Shown piece by piece: positions 35,074 through 42,978 of a stretch of DNA of 64,000 nucleotides. Positions within the stretch are counted from its first letter, which is position 1. Each line of letters starts with the position of its first letter. The stretch covers positions 1 through 64,000 of the forward strand of contig CALJDU010000002.1 of assembly GCA_938024995.1 (NCBI GenBank), read 5' to 3'. The notes under the pieces were generated by a model. It was not told where the DNA came from and searched no databases. It worked only from the letters and a program-made list of their open reading frames with translations. The translations under genes and the position numbers were made by a program. This stretch comes from an uncultured bacterium. GTDB taxonomy: Bacteria > Myxococcota_A > Polyangia > Polyangiales > Houyiibacteriaceae.

Positions 35074-36594
35074 GTGCGATCCGCGACCCGTCGACACCTC
35101 GTGAGCCCGCTCCCTGACCTCGGTCCTTCCTTGGTCCTCCTCCTGGTCTCGCTCCCGCTCTCCATGGGAATCGCGCTCGCCGCGGGCTTCCCTCCCGCGC
35201 TCGGGCTCGTGACCGCGATCGTGGGCGCGATCGTGGTCGGCTTACTCGGCGGTGCTCCGCTTCAGGTCGCGGGACCGAGCGCGGGTCTCGCTGTGCTCGT
35301 GTTGCAGATGGTCGACGAACATGGGTTCGCGGTCTTCGGCGTGATCTTGCTTCTCGCCGGCGCGCTTCAATTGGCCGCCGGCGTCTGCAAGCTCGGGCGC
35401 TACTTCCGCGCGGTGAGCCCCTCGGTGATCCGCGGAATGCTCACGGGCTTCGGCGTACTGATCATCGCGGGCCAAGCACACATGATGATCGACGACGCGC
35501 CGAAGGAGAGCGGGCTCGAGAGCCTGCGCCAGATCCCCGGCGCGATCGCGAAGCTCTTCGACCTCACGACGCTCGGCGCGCACCACGAAGCCGCGATGGT
35601 GTCCTTCCCGGCGCTCTTCGTCATCCTGATGTGGGATCGGTTCAAGCCCGCGCGTGCGCGCGTGATCCCCGGCGCCCTCCTCGGCACGCTCGTCGGGATG
35701 CTCATCGCGTTCGCCCGCGGGTTCCGGGTCGACGTGATCACCGTCCCGCCGGACCTCCTCTCGATCATCTCGGCGCCCAGCGCCGAAGCGCTCGCGGGAT
35801 TCAGCGCCCCGGGCACGTATCTCGCCGCCTGCGCGTTAGCCTTTGTCGCCACCGCTGAGACGCTCCTGTGCGCCACCGCGGTGAGTCAGATGCACCAGGG
35901 CGACCGAACGAACTACGACCTCGAGTTGATGGCGCAGGGAGGCGCGAATCTCATCCTTGGTTTCGTCGGCGCGATGCCGGTCGCGGGCGTGATCAGCCGG
36001 TCGACGGTCAACGTGGAGGCCGGCGCGTCGAGCCGTTGGTCGACGGTCTTCCACGGCGTGTGGATCCTCGTCGTCGTGCTCCTCGCGCCGACGCTCTTGG
36101 AGTACGTGCCGCGGGCCGCGCTCGCGGCGATCCTCGTCGCGGTGGGGTTCCGGCTTCTCGGCATCAAGGCGATTCGCTCACTGTCTCGCTTCGGTCCGAG
36201 CGTCATGCTGGTGTTCGCCGCCACGCTGCTCGGCGTCGTCGCGGTGGACCTCTTGACGGGGATCTTACTCGGCCTCGGGCTCTCGTCCGCCCGGTTGCTC
36301 CTCCGCGCGACCCGGCTCTCGATCGAGCGTATCGATGGCGGCGCGGATCGGATCGAGGTCCACCTCTCCGGGAGCGCGTCCTTTCTGTCGCTTCCTCGGC
36401 TGGCAGACGTGCTCGAGGCCATCCCCGCGGATGCGCGGGTGCACTTCGTCCTCGACGAGCTCTCGTTCATCGATCACTCGTGCATCGACCTGCTCTCGGG
36501 CTTCAAGCAACGACGTGAAGACCTAGGCCACGACGTGGTCCTGGACTTGAACGCGCTCTTGTCGATTCGCGAGGCTGGCGACGAGCGGAGCTGA
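35074..36594 (+). CDS. SulP-family anion transporter with C-terminal STAS domain
   Basis: 506 residues from GTG 35074 (GTG 35101 is an alternative). SulP core: PLSMGIALAAGFPPALGLVTAI, VAGPSAGLAVLVLQM and AGVISRSTVNVEAGASSRWS. The ~395-500 region is a STAS domain (VHLSGSASFLSLPRLADVLEAIP, LSFIDHSCIDLLSG, where HSCID takes the place of the DSTG-like anti-sigma loop). About 11 membrane helices. Divergent from a second SulP gene, and convergent with the anti-sigma gene three bases away. An inner-membrane anion transporter. Confidence 0.87.
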   Translation: MRSATRRHLVSPLPDLGPSLVLLLVSLPLSMGIALAAGFPPALGLVTAIVGAIVVGLLGGAPLQVAGPSAGLAVLVLQMVDEHGFAVFGVILLLAGALQLAAGVCKLGRYFRAVSPSVIRGMLTGFGVLIIAGQAHMMIDDAPKESGLESLRQIPGAIAKLFDLTTLGAHHEAAMVSFPALFVILMWDRFKPARARVIPGALLGTLVGMLIAFARGFRVDVITVPPDLLSIISAPSAEALAGFSAPGTYLAACALAFVATAETLLCATAVSQMHQGDRTNYDLELMAQGGANLILGFVGAMPVAGVISRSTVNVEAGASSRWSTVFHGVWILVVVLLAPTLLEYVPRAALAAILVAVGFRLLGIKAIRSLSRFGPSVMLVFAATLLGVVAVDLLTGILLGLGLSSARLLLRATRLSIERIDGGADRIEVHLSGSASFLSLPRLADVLEAIPADARVHFVLDELSFIDHSCIDLLSGFKQRREDLGHDVVLDLNALLSIREAGDERS

Positions 36595-36596
36595 CG

Positions 36597-37412
36597 CTAC
36601 TCGAGGTCACGGAGACGGCTCCGCGCGTTCGTACGCCACCACCCACCAGGGGCGACCCGAAGCGAGCGCTCGTAGCGCGCCGCAGCGCGATCTCTCGCCC
36701 CGCGTGCTTCGTGTGACCGCGCGGCCCAATAGAGAACTTCCCCGCGTCGCGCAGCGTCGATGTTCGACGCGCGGCTGAGGCGATCAAAGATGGAAGCGGC
36801 ACGGCGATACCGACCTCCGCGAAACGCGCGCCAGCCGTCAACGAACGCGGCGTCGGGATCAACTGGCGCGGTGGCTCGCGAGTTGACTTGCGCCGGCGCG
36901 TCAGTCACCGCAACGGGCGGCTCAGGAAGCAGCTCTGGCCCCTCCACCAAGGGTAGTGGCGGAGACGGCTCTTCTTCCTCACGCTCGACGTGGTCGACCT
37001 CGCGCGATGGACGTGCCGGTTCCACGACGCGCTTGAGCCGCGTCAGCGCCGGCTCCTCTTCGGCTCTCGGTTCGCTCACCGCGACGTACAGCGCCATCGC
37101 TCCAGACAGCCCTGTAAAGACAAACGCGATCGCCGCGGCCGCCGTCAGCGCGCGCCGCTTCATCCCCGACCGCCGCGGTGCTCGAGTCCCTTCCATCAAG
37201 ACAAAGCGCATCTCGTCGGCGCGGCGTGGATCCATTCCTTCGGCGCCGATCCGCGCGACGAGCCCGCGGAGCGCGAGCGCTTCGTCGAGCTCGCGGCGAC
37301 ACGAGGCGCACGTCCCTGTGTGACGCGCGAGTTCAGCGGAGGTCTCCGCGCCTGCTCCCTCTTTGAGGAACGACACGAGCGACGTCCGCGCGCAATCGGG
37401 CGCGCTAGACAT
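36597..37412 (-). CDS. Zinc-finger anti-sigma factor with TPR-like periplasmic domain
   Basis: 271 residues. The N-terminal cytoplasmic anti-sigma domain has HTGTCASCRREL (HxxxCxxC zinc motif near residue 30). One membrane helix (~88-108, ALTAAAAIAFVFTGLSGAMALYVAV) follows, then an acidic/Pro-rich linker and a C-terminal TPR-like repeat pair (AFVDGWRAFRGGRYRRAASIFDRLSR...). Its start overlaps the end of the ECF sigma gene by eight bases. It probably holds the sigma factor until an envelope signal is sensed. Confidence 0.85.
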   Translation of the reverse strand: MSSAPDCARTSLVSFLKEGAGAETSAELARHTGTCASCRRELDEALALRGLVARIGAEGMDPRRADEMRFVLMEGTRAPRRSGMKRRALTAAAAIAFVFTGLSGAMALYVAVSEPRAEEEPALTRLKRVVEPARPSREVDHVEREEEEPSPPLPLVEGPELLPEPPVAVTDAPAQVNSRATAPVDPDAAFVDGWRAFRGGRYRRAASIFDRLSRASNIDAARRGEVLYWAARSHEARGARDRAAARYERSLRVAPGGWWRTNARSRLRDLE

Positions 37413-38016
37413 CTTCGCTCCCGCCGGCTTCGCGCAAGCGACGACGCGTCTCGCTCACGCGCTTCCAGATCGCTGCCTCGCTCACCTTCAAGACCGCGCC
37501 GGCCTCCTTCGCGCTCATGCCTTCCATCTCGCACAACACGAACGCCATTCGGCGCGGGAGCGGCTCCGCCTCAAGCGCGGCCTTGACGCGCGCGAGTCGA
37601 CGGGAGACATCGAGTCGCTCGTCCGGGTCGGCGTCGACCGTGGTCAACGTACGCGCGCTCTGGAAGCCCTCGAGAAAACGAAAGCGGCGCGAGCGTCCGC
37701 GACGGTGCGTGCGAGCGATGTTCGCCGCGATCCCGAAGATCCAAGTGCTGACCTTCGCTCGCCCGTCGAACTTCGCGCCTCGAACAATGACGAGGAACGT
37801 CTGCTGTACGAGGTCCTCGACATCGATGTCTGGGCGGCCTCCCACGACGCGCGTGAGGAAGCGAAACACCGGATCGCGAAAACGCTCAAAGAGCGCTCCA
37901 ACCGCGTCCGCGTCACCCGCTCCCGCTGCCGCGACGAGGGCCTCGTCGGAGAGATCGCGCAGCCGTTTGTCGTTGACCGACTTGCGATCCCGAATCTTGA
38001 AGACCTTCGCGCTCAT
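37405..38016 (-). CDS. ECF-type RNA polymerase sigma factor
   Basis: 203 residues from the ATG at 38016. Region 2: LFERFRDPVFRFLTRVVGG, DVEDLVQQTFLVIVRGAKFDGRAKVSTWIFGIAANIARTHRR. Region 4: LPRRMAFVLCEMEGMSAKEAGAVLKVSEAAIWKRVSETRRRL. A Ser/Thr-rich linker links the two. Eight-base gap from the beta-barrel gene and overlap with the anti-sigma gene: one operon. The regulon and inducing signal are unknown. Confidence 0.92.
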   Translation of the reverse strand: MSAKVFKIRDRKSVNDKRLRDLSDEALVAAAGAGDADAVGALFERFRDPVFRFLTRVVGGRPDIDVEDLVQQTFLVIVRGAKFDGRAKVSTWIFGIAANIARTHRRGRSRRFRFLEGFQSARTLTTVDADPDERLDVSRRLARVKAALEAEPLPRRMAFVLCEMEGMSAKEAGAVLKVSEAAIWKRVSETRRRLREAGGSEDV

Positions 38017-38024
38017 ACAGACAC

Positions 38025-38894
38025 CTAGAAGCCGACCATGAGTCCGAGTCGTCCAGTGAACTGCACGCGCGCGAGGGACGACGTGAACGCGAAACGCGCG
38101 TCCACGCCGAAGAGAACGGAGAGTTGACCAACAAGAGCGACGCCCACGTCCGAGCGAATCTCGCCGTAAGGAATAGTGTGGAGCTGAAACTTCTGCGGCA
38201 TCATCGGGTTGTTTCGTGGATGCGGGGCGGAGACCACCCGAAGCCCGAGCCCGAGGCTCGATTCCCAACGAAAGCGATGTCGCGAGAACACCACTCCCAC
38301 CCGAGCGGTCAGCCCGGCTGAGAATGTGTCTCGACCGGGGACGAGTTCGAAGTGAGCTGCACCTGAGAAGTGCACCGAACCGAAGTGACGGCCAACGGCG
38401 GTCTCGAGCCCGGTCCAGCCGCAAGCATCTGTGTCGATCGACCCGCGCAACATCGTTGCAAACGTCCACAACAACGGCGCGCTCGACGGGGCGTCGCCGG
38501 CTGCAGTGTTCGTTTCGGGATCCACAGGCGGATCGCCGTCCTCGTCTTCTGGGATCTCGAACTCTGGCATCAGCCAGCTCTCGACCCATGCCGCCGCCGA
38601 CGCCGCCGATTGCACGCGCCTCGCGATGCGACGACCGTCGCGCGTGAGTTCGACGATCATCGTGTCGTCCGCCGCGTTCAGCGAAATGACCGTCGGGGTG
38701 CAAGAAGCAGGAAGCACGACCTGCTCTCTTAGCGCGTCGCCGTGCTCCCCCTCGAACGTGGGAGAGCAGCTCGGTTGAGCAGCAGAGGGCGTGGACAGAC
38801 AGCACCATAGGATCAACCCGTAGGTGGCCGCTCTCGCGAAGACCTGAAACGGTTCGCGCCGACGCGGGTCAAGACGGCTGATCGGGATGGTCAT
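38025..38894 (-). CDS. Secreted/outer-membrane beta-barrel-like protein
   Basis: 289 residues from the ATG at 38894; the signal peptide has a long n-region and ends SAAQ. N-terminal ~115 residues with a CxPT...CTPT pair and a segment resembling PEGA/stress-response folds. The last ~130 residues are alternating amphipathic strands (GSVHFSGAAHFELVPG, FSAGLTARVGVVFS, RFRWESSLGLGLRVV) ending in Gly-Leu-Met-Val-Gly-Phe, the terminal aromatic of outer-membrane barrels. First gene of the sigma/anti-sigma operon and a candidate envelope sensor or output. Confidence 0.7.
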   Translation of the reverse strand: MTIPISRLDPRRREPFQVFARAATYGLILWCCLSTPSAAQPSCSPTFEGEHGDALREQVVLPASCTPTVISLNAADDTMIVELTRDGRRIARRVQSAASAAAWVESWLMPEFEIPEDEDGDPPVDPETNTAAGDAPSSAPLLWTFATMLRGSIDTDACGWTGLETAVGRHFGSVHFSGAAHFELVPGRDTFSAGLTARVGVVFSRHRFRWESSLGLGLRVVSAPHPRNNPMMPQKFQLHTIPYGEIRSDVGVALVGQLSVLFGVDARFAFTSSLARVQFTGRLGLMVGF

Positions 38895-39035
38895 CGCGGG
38901 TCCGTCGATCAACTTGCCAGTCGACGTGACGTTCACGCAACGACCCACAGCATCTCAATCGCGAATCGCGTGCGTTTTGCTTTTCTGAGTCAGGAAACGA
39001 CCCCAGCGGTGACCTAGGAATGGAGGCGAGGGACT

Positions 39036-39063
39036 GCGGTTACGTGGCGGAATCGGCAAACGC
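39036..39063 (+). other. tRNA-Leu-like 5' fragment abutting a terminator
   Basis: TGGCGGAATCGGCAAACGC (39045-39063) matches the D-arm region of bacterial tRNA-Leu (TGGCGGAATTGGTAGACGC in E. coli) at 16 of 19 positions. No anticodon arm or 3' half follows; instead the sequence runs straight into a terminator stem. It is either a chance match, a decayed tRNA fragment or part of a small transcript. Confidence 0.3.
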
Positions 39064-39091
39064 CCACCGAGAGGTGGGCGTTTTCTTTTTC
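39058..39091 (+). terminator. Strong intrinsic terminator on the + strand with no + strand gene upstream
   Basis: AAACGCCCACC-GAGA-GGTGGGCGTTT is a perfect 11-bp stem followed by TCTTTTTC. The U tract is on the rightward transcript, yet the nearest upstream genes run leftwards. Leftwards it could also serve the Fe-S protein gene (stop at 39105), but only three U follow on that side. A short rightward RNA from 38950-39090 is a possibility. Confidence 0.7.
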
Positions 39092-39104
39092 TAAAAACGT
39101 TCAG

Positions 39105-39464
39105 CTACTCGACGGTGAAGGACTGACCGCAACCGCAGTCCCCCTTGCTGTTGGGGTTCTCCCACTTGAACCCGTAGCCCATGAGACGCTTTTCCCAGTC
39201 GAGCTTGGAACCGCGGAGGAGCTCGGCGCTTCGGTCGTCGATGATCACGCGGAGGCCATCAAAGTCGTAGAGTCGGTCACGACGCTCGCGGATCTTCGTG
39301 GCGAGCTCGAAGACGTAGTAATAGCCGGAACAACCGCCGCCTTTGACACCAATGCGGAGACCCACGGTCGGCTCGGTAGCCTCTGCGAGCGTTCGCTTGC
39401 CCATCTCGATGGCCTTGGGCGTCATCGTGATCGGTCGCTCTGCCTGGGTCATCGCTTCGGTCAT
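39105..39464 (-). CDS. A-type Fe-S cluster carrier (IscA/ErpA/HesB family)
   Basis: 119 residues from 39464 (MTEAMTQAERP); an ATG at 39524 would add 20 residues and overlap the previous gene. The conserved cysteines are in GGGCSGYYY and CGCGQSF, the three ligands of A-type carriers. ENPNSKGDCGCG is close to the ErpA/IscA end. It carries Fe-S clusters to target proteins in the cytoplasm. No isc/suf genes adjoin it. Confidence 0.9.
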   Translation of the reverse strand: MTEAMTQAERPITMTPKAIEMGKRTLAEATEPTVGLRIGVKGGGCSGYYYVFELATKIRERRDRLYDFDGLRVIIDDRSAELLRGSKLDWEKRLMGYGFKWENPNSKGDCGCGQSFTVE

Positions 39465-39504
39465 CGCTTCTATTTCTAGAGTGACTGGACGGTGACCGCC
39501 AGCC

Positions 39505-40536
39505 TCATTCGGAGTCTTCTTCATTCGTGGCGGGATCCGCGGCAGCTGCGGCCTCAGAAGCGGCGGGCGCGTCGCCCTCTACTTCACCCGCTTCACCCGC
39601 TTCGCCCTCTTCGCCTGCTTCGCCCGCTTCGCCTTCAGGCGTTGGGGACCCATTGTCCTGAAGGAGCGAGCCTTGCTGCGACTCAAACTCCACCAGCCCA
39701 CGACCCGCCGCGGCGCGAACCTGAGAAGCGATCGAACAGTCACTCGCGCCGCTTCGGCTGGAGGACTCGACGTATCCCGTGCGCGGAGTGCCCTCGAGGG
39801 CGATGCGGGCTTGCACCAATCGGCCGCGCGCCTGCGTCCGCGTTTTCAAGAGCAGACGATCGCTGCGAAGGTCCCAAAGGTAGATGTCGACCGGATGCGC
39901 GCTGCGCGAGTTGCCGTGAACCAGCGCGAGCAGAAAGTAGTCCGCGCTCGTCATGCTCGCGATCATCGGCAGGTCGCTCTCAATGTGACGGCGGAGCTCG
40001 TCCTCGATCACGCGAAGCGCCATCACGCTCGGAGCCTCTTGCAGACGCGCTGCCCATGAGGGTTCGAGGAAATCGCCGAGCTCGTAAACCGCGCGAAGCG
40101 ATGTCGGCGAGAGACCAAGGCACCGCGGGATCGCGTCGGGGCTCATCCCGCGGGCGGCTTCCGCCAGCGCCGGGCGCGAACCGGCTTGGTCCGCGTGCAC
40201 CCGAAGATAGACGCCGCTGGCGTTGTGAAGACCTGCGAGGTTGAGCCGCTCGTCAGCCCAGGTCTCCGGCTCATCGCCGGCTACCTCGATCGCCCAGTCC
40301 TCAAGCTTCTCTCGGAACGTATTGATGTGACCCGCGGCGCCAGAGACCTGCGTGGAGTATGAGGTGGCGATCGATTGCCTCAGGTCTGCGATCTTCTGAT
40401 CTTGCCGATACAGATAGCCGCCGCCGAAGAAGACGACCGTTCCAACAAAGAGCGCGACCCACTTCCACGGGAACTGCGCGGCGAACTCTTTGACCTCAGA
40501 CTCTTCGTAAACGGCGGGCTTCAGATCGGGTTCCAT
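39505..40536 (-). CDS. Single-pass membrane protein, unknown function
   Basis: 343 residues from the ATG at 40536. A short cytoplasmic N-terminus, one membrane helix (KWVALFVGTVVFFGGGYLY, ~24-42), a large extracytoplasmic domain of ~250 residues with helical segments and two Cys, and an Ala/Glu/Gly-rich low-complexity tail (EGEAGEAGEE units). Not recognised. It sits just downstream of the TolQ/TolR module, beyond a terminator, and may be an accessory of it; that is inference from position. Confidence 0.65.
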   Translation of the reverse strand: MEPDLKPAVYEESEVKEFAAQFPWKWVALFVGTVVFFGGGYLYRQDQKIADLRQSIATSYSTQVSGAAGHINTFREKLEDWAIEVAGDEPETWADERLNLAGLHNASGVYLRVHADQAGSRPALAEAARGMSPDAIPRCLGLSPTSLRAVYELGDFLEPSWAARLQEAPSVMALRVIEDELRRHIESDLPMIASMTSADYFLLALVHGNSRSAHPVDIYLWDLRSDRLLLKTRTQARGRLVQARIALEGTPRTGYVESSSRSGASDCSIASQVRAAAGRGLVEFESQQGSLLQDNGSPTPEGEAGEAGEEGEAGEAGEVEGDAPAASEAAAAADPATNEEDSE

Positions 40537-40579
40537 GACAACTCTTTGGGGAAGATCGGGTCGAAGGGGAAGATCGTAG

Positions 40580-40608
40580 ACAAACAAAAGCCCCGCCGAG
40601 GCGAGGCT
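40580..40608 (-). terminator. Intrinsic terminator of the leftward TolQ/TolR module
   Basis: On the leftward RNA AGCCUCGCC-UC-GGCGGGGCU forms a 9-bp stem with one G-U pair, followed by UUUGUUUGU. It lies 24 bases after the stop of the ExbD/TolR gene at 40633. Confidence 0.7.
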
Positions 40609-40632
40609 AAGTTTCGATGCGAAGGGGTTGGG

Positions 40633-41196
40633 CTACTCGCCGCCGCCTTCATCGCCGCCGCCGCCGCCGGTCCCGTTCACCGCGAAGCTGACGTTCGTGT
40701 AGCCAGCTTGCGCGGCTGAGAACATCACCTTCTTGATGACGCGGAAGTCGATCGCCTGGTCAGCCTGCAGGATCACCTCACCGTTGAACGGCTCGGCGGG
40801 GTGCAAGATGGCCCAGTTACGCTTGAGGGTCTCAAGGTTCTGGACGAGCTGCTCGATGCGGTCGACCTGGGCGGTCTGCGCGAGCGTCGCGGTGTCAGCC
40901 ACACGGTTCCCATCGAGCGTCACGACCTGCGCGTCGATCGCAATGATCGGCGAGATCTCGAGCACGTCGGTGTTCTCCGCGCTCGGCATCGTGATGCTCG
41001 GCTTCTGCGCGACGAGCTCACCGGAAGCGGAGAACGACATCAGCAGGAAGACGACCAACACGATGAGGAAGTCGATGAACGGGACGAGCGGGATCGACAT
41101 GTCGACCGCCTTTCGTCCGCCGCCGGCCACCTTGTCGTGGACGAACTTCAACGGGATGTGGTGAAGGAGGACCTTACCGGGTTTGTGAATCGGCAT
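40633..41196 (-). CDS. TolR/ExbD-type protein
   Basis: 187 residues. A short cytoplasmic N-terminus, one membrane helix with the essential Asp (PLVPFIDFLIVLVVFLLMSFS), and a periplasmic domain with a Gly-rich tail. TolR/ExbD proteins dimerise inside a TolQ/ExbB pentamer and couple proton flow to force on envelope partners. Its ATG overlaps the TAA of the upstream TolR gene (TAATG): third gene of the leftward operon. Confidence 0.85.
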   Translation of the reverse strand: MPIHKPGKVLLHHIPLKFVHDKVAGGGRKAVDMSIPLVPFIDFLIVLVVFLLMSFSASGELVAQKPSITMPSAENTDVLEISPIIAIDAQVVTLDGNRVADTATLAQTAQVDRIEQLVQNLETLKRNWAILHPAEPFNGEVILQADQAIDFRVIKKVMFSAAQAGYTNVSFAVNGTGGGGGDEGGGE

Positions 41197-41669
41197 TAGA
41201 GAGCTGCTCCATCGCTCAGCGACATGGCTGGGAAGCCCGCGCCGACGACAATGTCCATCGCCTGAATGACGTCCTTGTACTCAACTCCGTCTTCCGGCGC
41301 GACGGTGATGTCGCGTCGGTTCGGCTCAAGGCGCTTACGCTCCTGAAGCTTGTTGACGAGTTCGCTGGTGTCGAAACGATCCCCGTTCTTGTTGATCGGG
41401 ATACGATCGCCCGCGGTCGACGCCAGCACGTAGCCAGTGTTCTGAACCTGCAGGATGAGCTTCACGCGAGGCTCTGGGGGTGGGTCCGACGCTTGCGCCT
41501 GACCCGGCGTCTGCTGGTTCGCGTTGAGACGCGCCAACTGGTTCCACACAGCGGTGACCAGAAGGAACATCACGCAGCACAGCAGCAGATCGATGAACGG
41601 AACGAGCGGGATCTCGGCATCGAGGGACTTCTTCCCTCCATGCCCGCCGCCTACGCTTACGCCACCCAT
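41196..41669 (-). CDS. TolR/ExbD-type protein (paralogue of the 46094 gene)
   Basis: 157 residues. The N-terminal Gly-rich segment leads to the membrane helix with its Asp in EIPLVPFIDLLLCCVMFLLVTAVW. The periplasmic domain has NTGYVLASTAGDR and DITVAPEDGVEYKDVIQAMD. The helix region is almost identical to that of the gene at 46094-46534. Second gene of the leftward operon. Confidence 0.88.
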   Translation of the reverse strand: MGGVSVGGGHGGKKSLDAEIPLVPFIDLLLCCVMFLLVTAVWNQLARLNANQQTPGQAQASDPPPEPRVKLILQVQNTGYVLASTAGDRIPINKNGDRFDTSELVNKLQERKRLEPNRRDITVAPEDGVEYKDVIQAMDIVVGAGFPAMSLSDGAAL

Positions 41670-41714
41670 TGCAGTGCTCCTTCGCTCAACTCAGTCAAAT
41701 CAAGGCGCAACAGG

Positions 41715-42365
41715 TCAGACCTGCTGGATACCCTGGAGGTTGACCTTGCTGCGGTTGTTCACAACAAGGTTCATGACCTGAACGGTCGCCGCGTTGATGT
41801 CATCGAGAAGACCCTGGGTCTTACCGTTGAGCGCCGCGAAGCCCATGAGCGCGACGATCGCCGCGATGAGGCCGAAGGCGGTGCAGTTCATCGCCTCGGA
41901 GATACCCTTCGCGAGCATGGTCGCCTTCGAGGTCGCGTCGGCGCCTGCAACAGCGGCGAACGCCGTGATGAGACCGACAACGGTGCCGAAGAGGCCCGAG
42001 AGCATCGCGAGGTTCGCGAGAAGCGCGAGGTAACCGGTGCGGGTCTCGATGCGGGGAAGCTCGCGAAGCGCGGCCTCATCCATCGCGGCCTGGACCTCGG
42101 AGTCCGGGCGGTTGACCTTCATGAGGCCTGACTTGACGATACGGGCGAGCGGAGCGTTTGCGGCCGAGCAAAGCTTGATCGCCTTGCCGATGTCTCCCGC
42201 GAGAATGCACTTCTGCATGGTCGCCAGGAAGACGTCCTTGTTAATGCTGGAGCGGTAAAGGTAGACCGTTCGCTCAACGATCACGCCGATCGCAACGACC
42301 AGCCAGAAGAGGATGATGTACATCGCCCATCCGCCTTCTTCGAAGTGGTGTGCAAGTGCCGACAT
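41715..42365 (-). CDS. MotA/TolQ/ExbB proton-channel protein (leftward module)
   Basis: 216 residues with AGGAGG upstream. Three membrane helices: one N-terminal (MYIILFWLVVAIGVIVERTVY) and two after a cytoplasmic loop, including the family signature LANLAMLSGLFGTVVGLITAF and EAMNCTAFGLIAAIVALMGF (conserved Thr in the pore). It forms the stator ring around two TolR-type subunits encoded downstream. The one-TolQ/two-TolR composition matches the gliding-motor AglRQS layout of Myxococcus, but specific orthology is not shown. Confidence 0.88.
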   Translation of the reverse strand: MSALAHHFEEGGWAMYIILFWLVVAIGVIVERTVYLYRSSINKDVFLATMQKCILAGDIGKAIKLCSAANAPLARIVKSGLMKVNRPDSEVQAAMDEAALRELPRIETRTGYLALLANLAMLSGLFGTVVGLITAFAAVAGADATSKATMLAKGISEAMNCTAFGLIAAIVALMGFAALNGKTQGLLDDINAATVQVMNLVVNNRSKVNLQGIQQV

Positions 42366-42978
42366 GTGAAACGCCTCCTGAAAACGTCCTAGGCCGCGTC
42401 AATCGCGAACCTGGAAAAACTCTCGAAAATACTCTGTAGAAGTAGGAGCAAAAGGGCCCTACTTCGTCACCTGTTGTTTGGAGAAACTCCCGAAACCTTT
42501 GAGCTTTTTCCGGAGGAGCGCCAAACGAGGGCCGATGATAACGACTTGGCTTCGCAAGTCAACCGCATCTTGGATCGAAGTCGCTACGTCCGATCGGACC
42601 GTTAGTGTCATGTGATCCGTGAAGGTTCCCGAGAAACGAAATGCGGGGTTGTCGCAAACCATTTCCTTGTGCGCGGTCATCCTTTTGGACATGCTCACGT
42701 CCGATCCTCTTATGATCTCGTAGGCACCGCAATTCCGGCTTCACCCACGCGGCTAATCAAGCTTCGACTTCTCACGCTCAACGTTGACAAGGTCAGTTTC
42801 CGTGGGGTAGCTTGCTGTCCGGATTTTCGGCGTAGTCACTTGTAAGTGTTAGCAATTTCTAATGTTTTCGAGCGACGACTTTTGCAGACTAGTTCTGAGT
42901 CGTTTCACCCTATGACTAACGCACTTCCGTCTAACCCCCTGCACCGTACGCGGCCCCGCCGCGAGGAGCCCTGCTGAA
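42366..42978. other. Divergent intergenic region between the two TolQ modules
   Basis: 613 bases, visibly richer in A+T than the flanking genes, carrying the divergent promoters for both modules by position. One small leftward reading frame (42459-42698) is plausible; other frames look spurious. I could not pick reliable -35/-10 pairs. GAGGAG about 15 bases before 42979 is the RBS for the rightward TolQ gene. Confidence 0.5.
42459..42698 (-). CDS. Possible small protein (79 aa), unknown
   Basis: GTG at 42698 or ATG at 42692, with AGAGGAT upstream. The sequence looks protein-like (DNPAFRFSGTFTDHMTLTVRSDVATSIQDAVDLRSQVVIIGP...LLRKKLKGFG). Its third-position G+C is lower than that of neighbouring genes. 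No motif recognised. It lies between divergent proton-channel operons; existence uncertain. Confidence 0.3.
   Translation of the reverse strand: MSMSKRMTAHKEMVCDNPAFRFSGTFTDHMTLTVRSDVATSIQDAVDLRSQVVIIGPRLALLRKKLKGFGSFSKQQVTK

Noticed and set aside
39036..39063. A functional tRNA-Leu gene
   Set aside because: Only the D-arm portion matches; there is no anticodon arm, T-arm or paired acceptor stem.
42612..42845. 77-codon rightward frame between the TolQ modules
   Set aside because: Overlaps a more protein-like frame on the other strand and has no RBS or motif.
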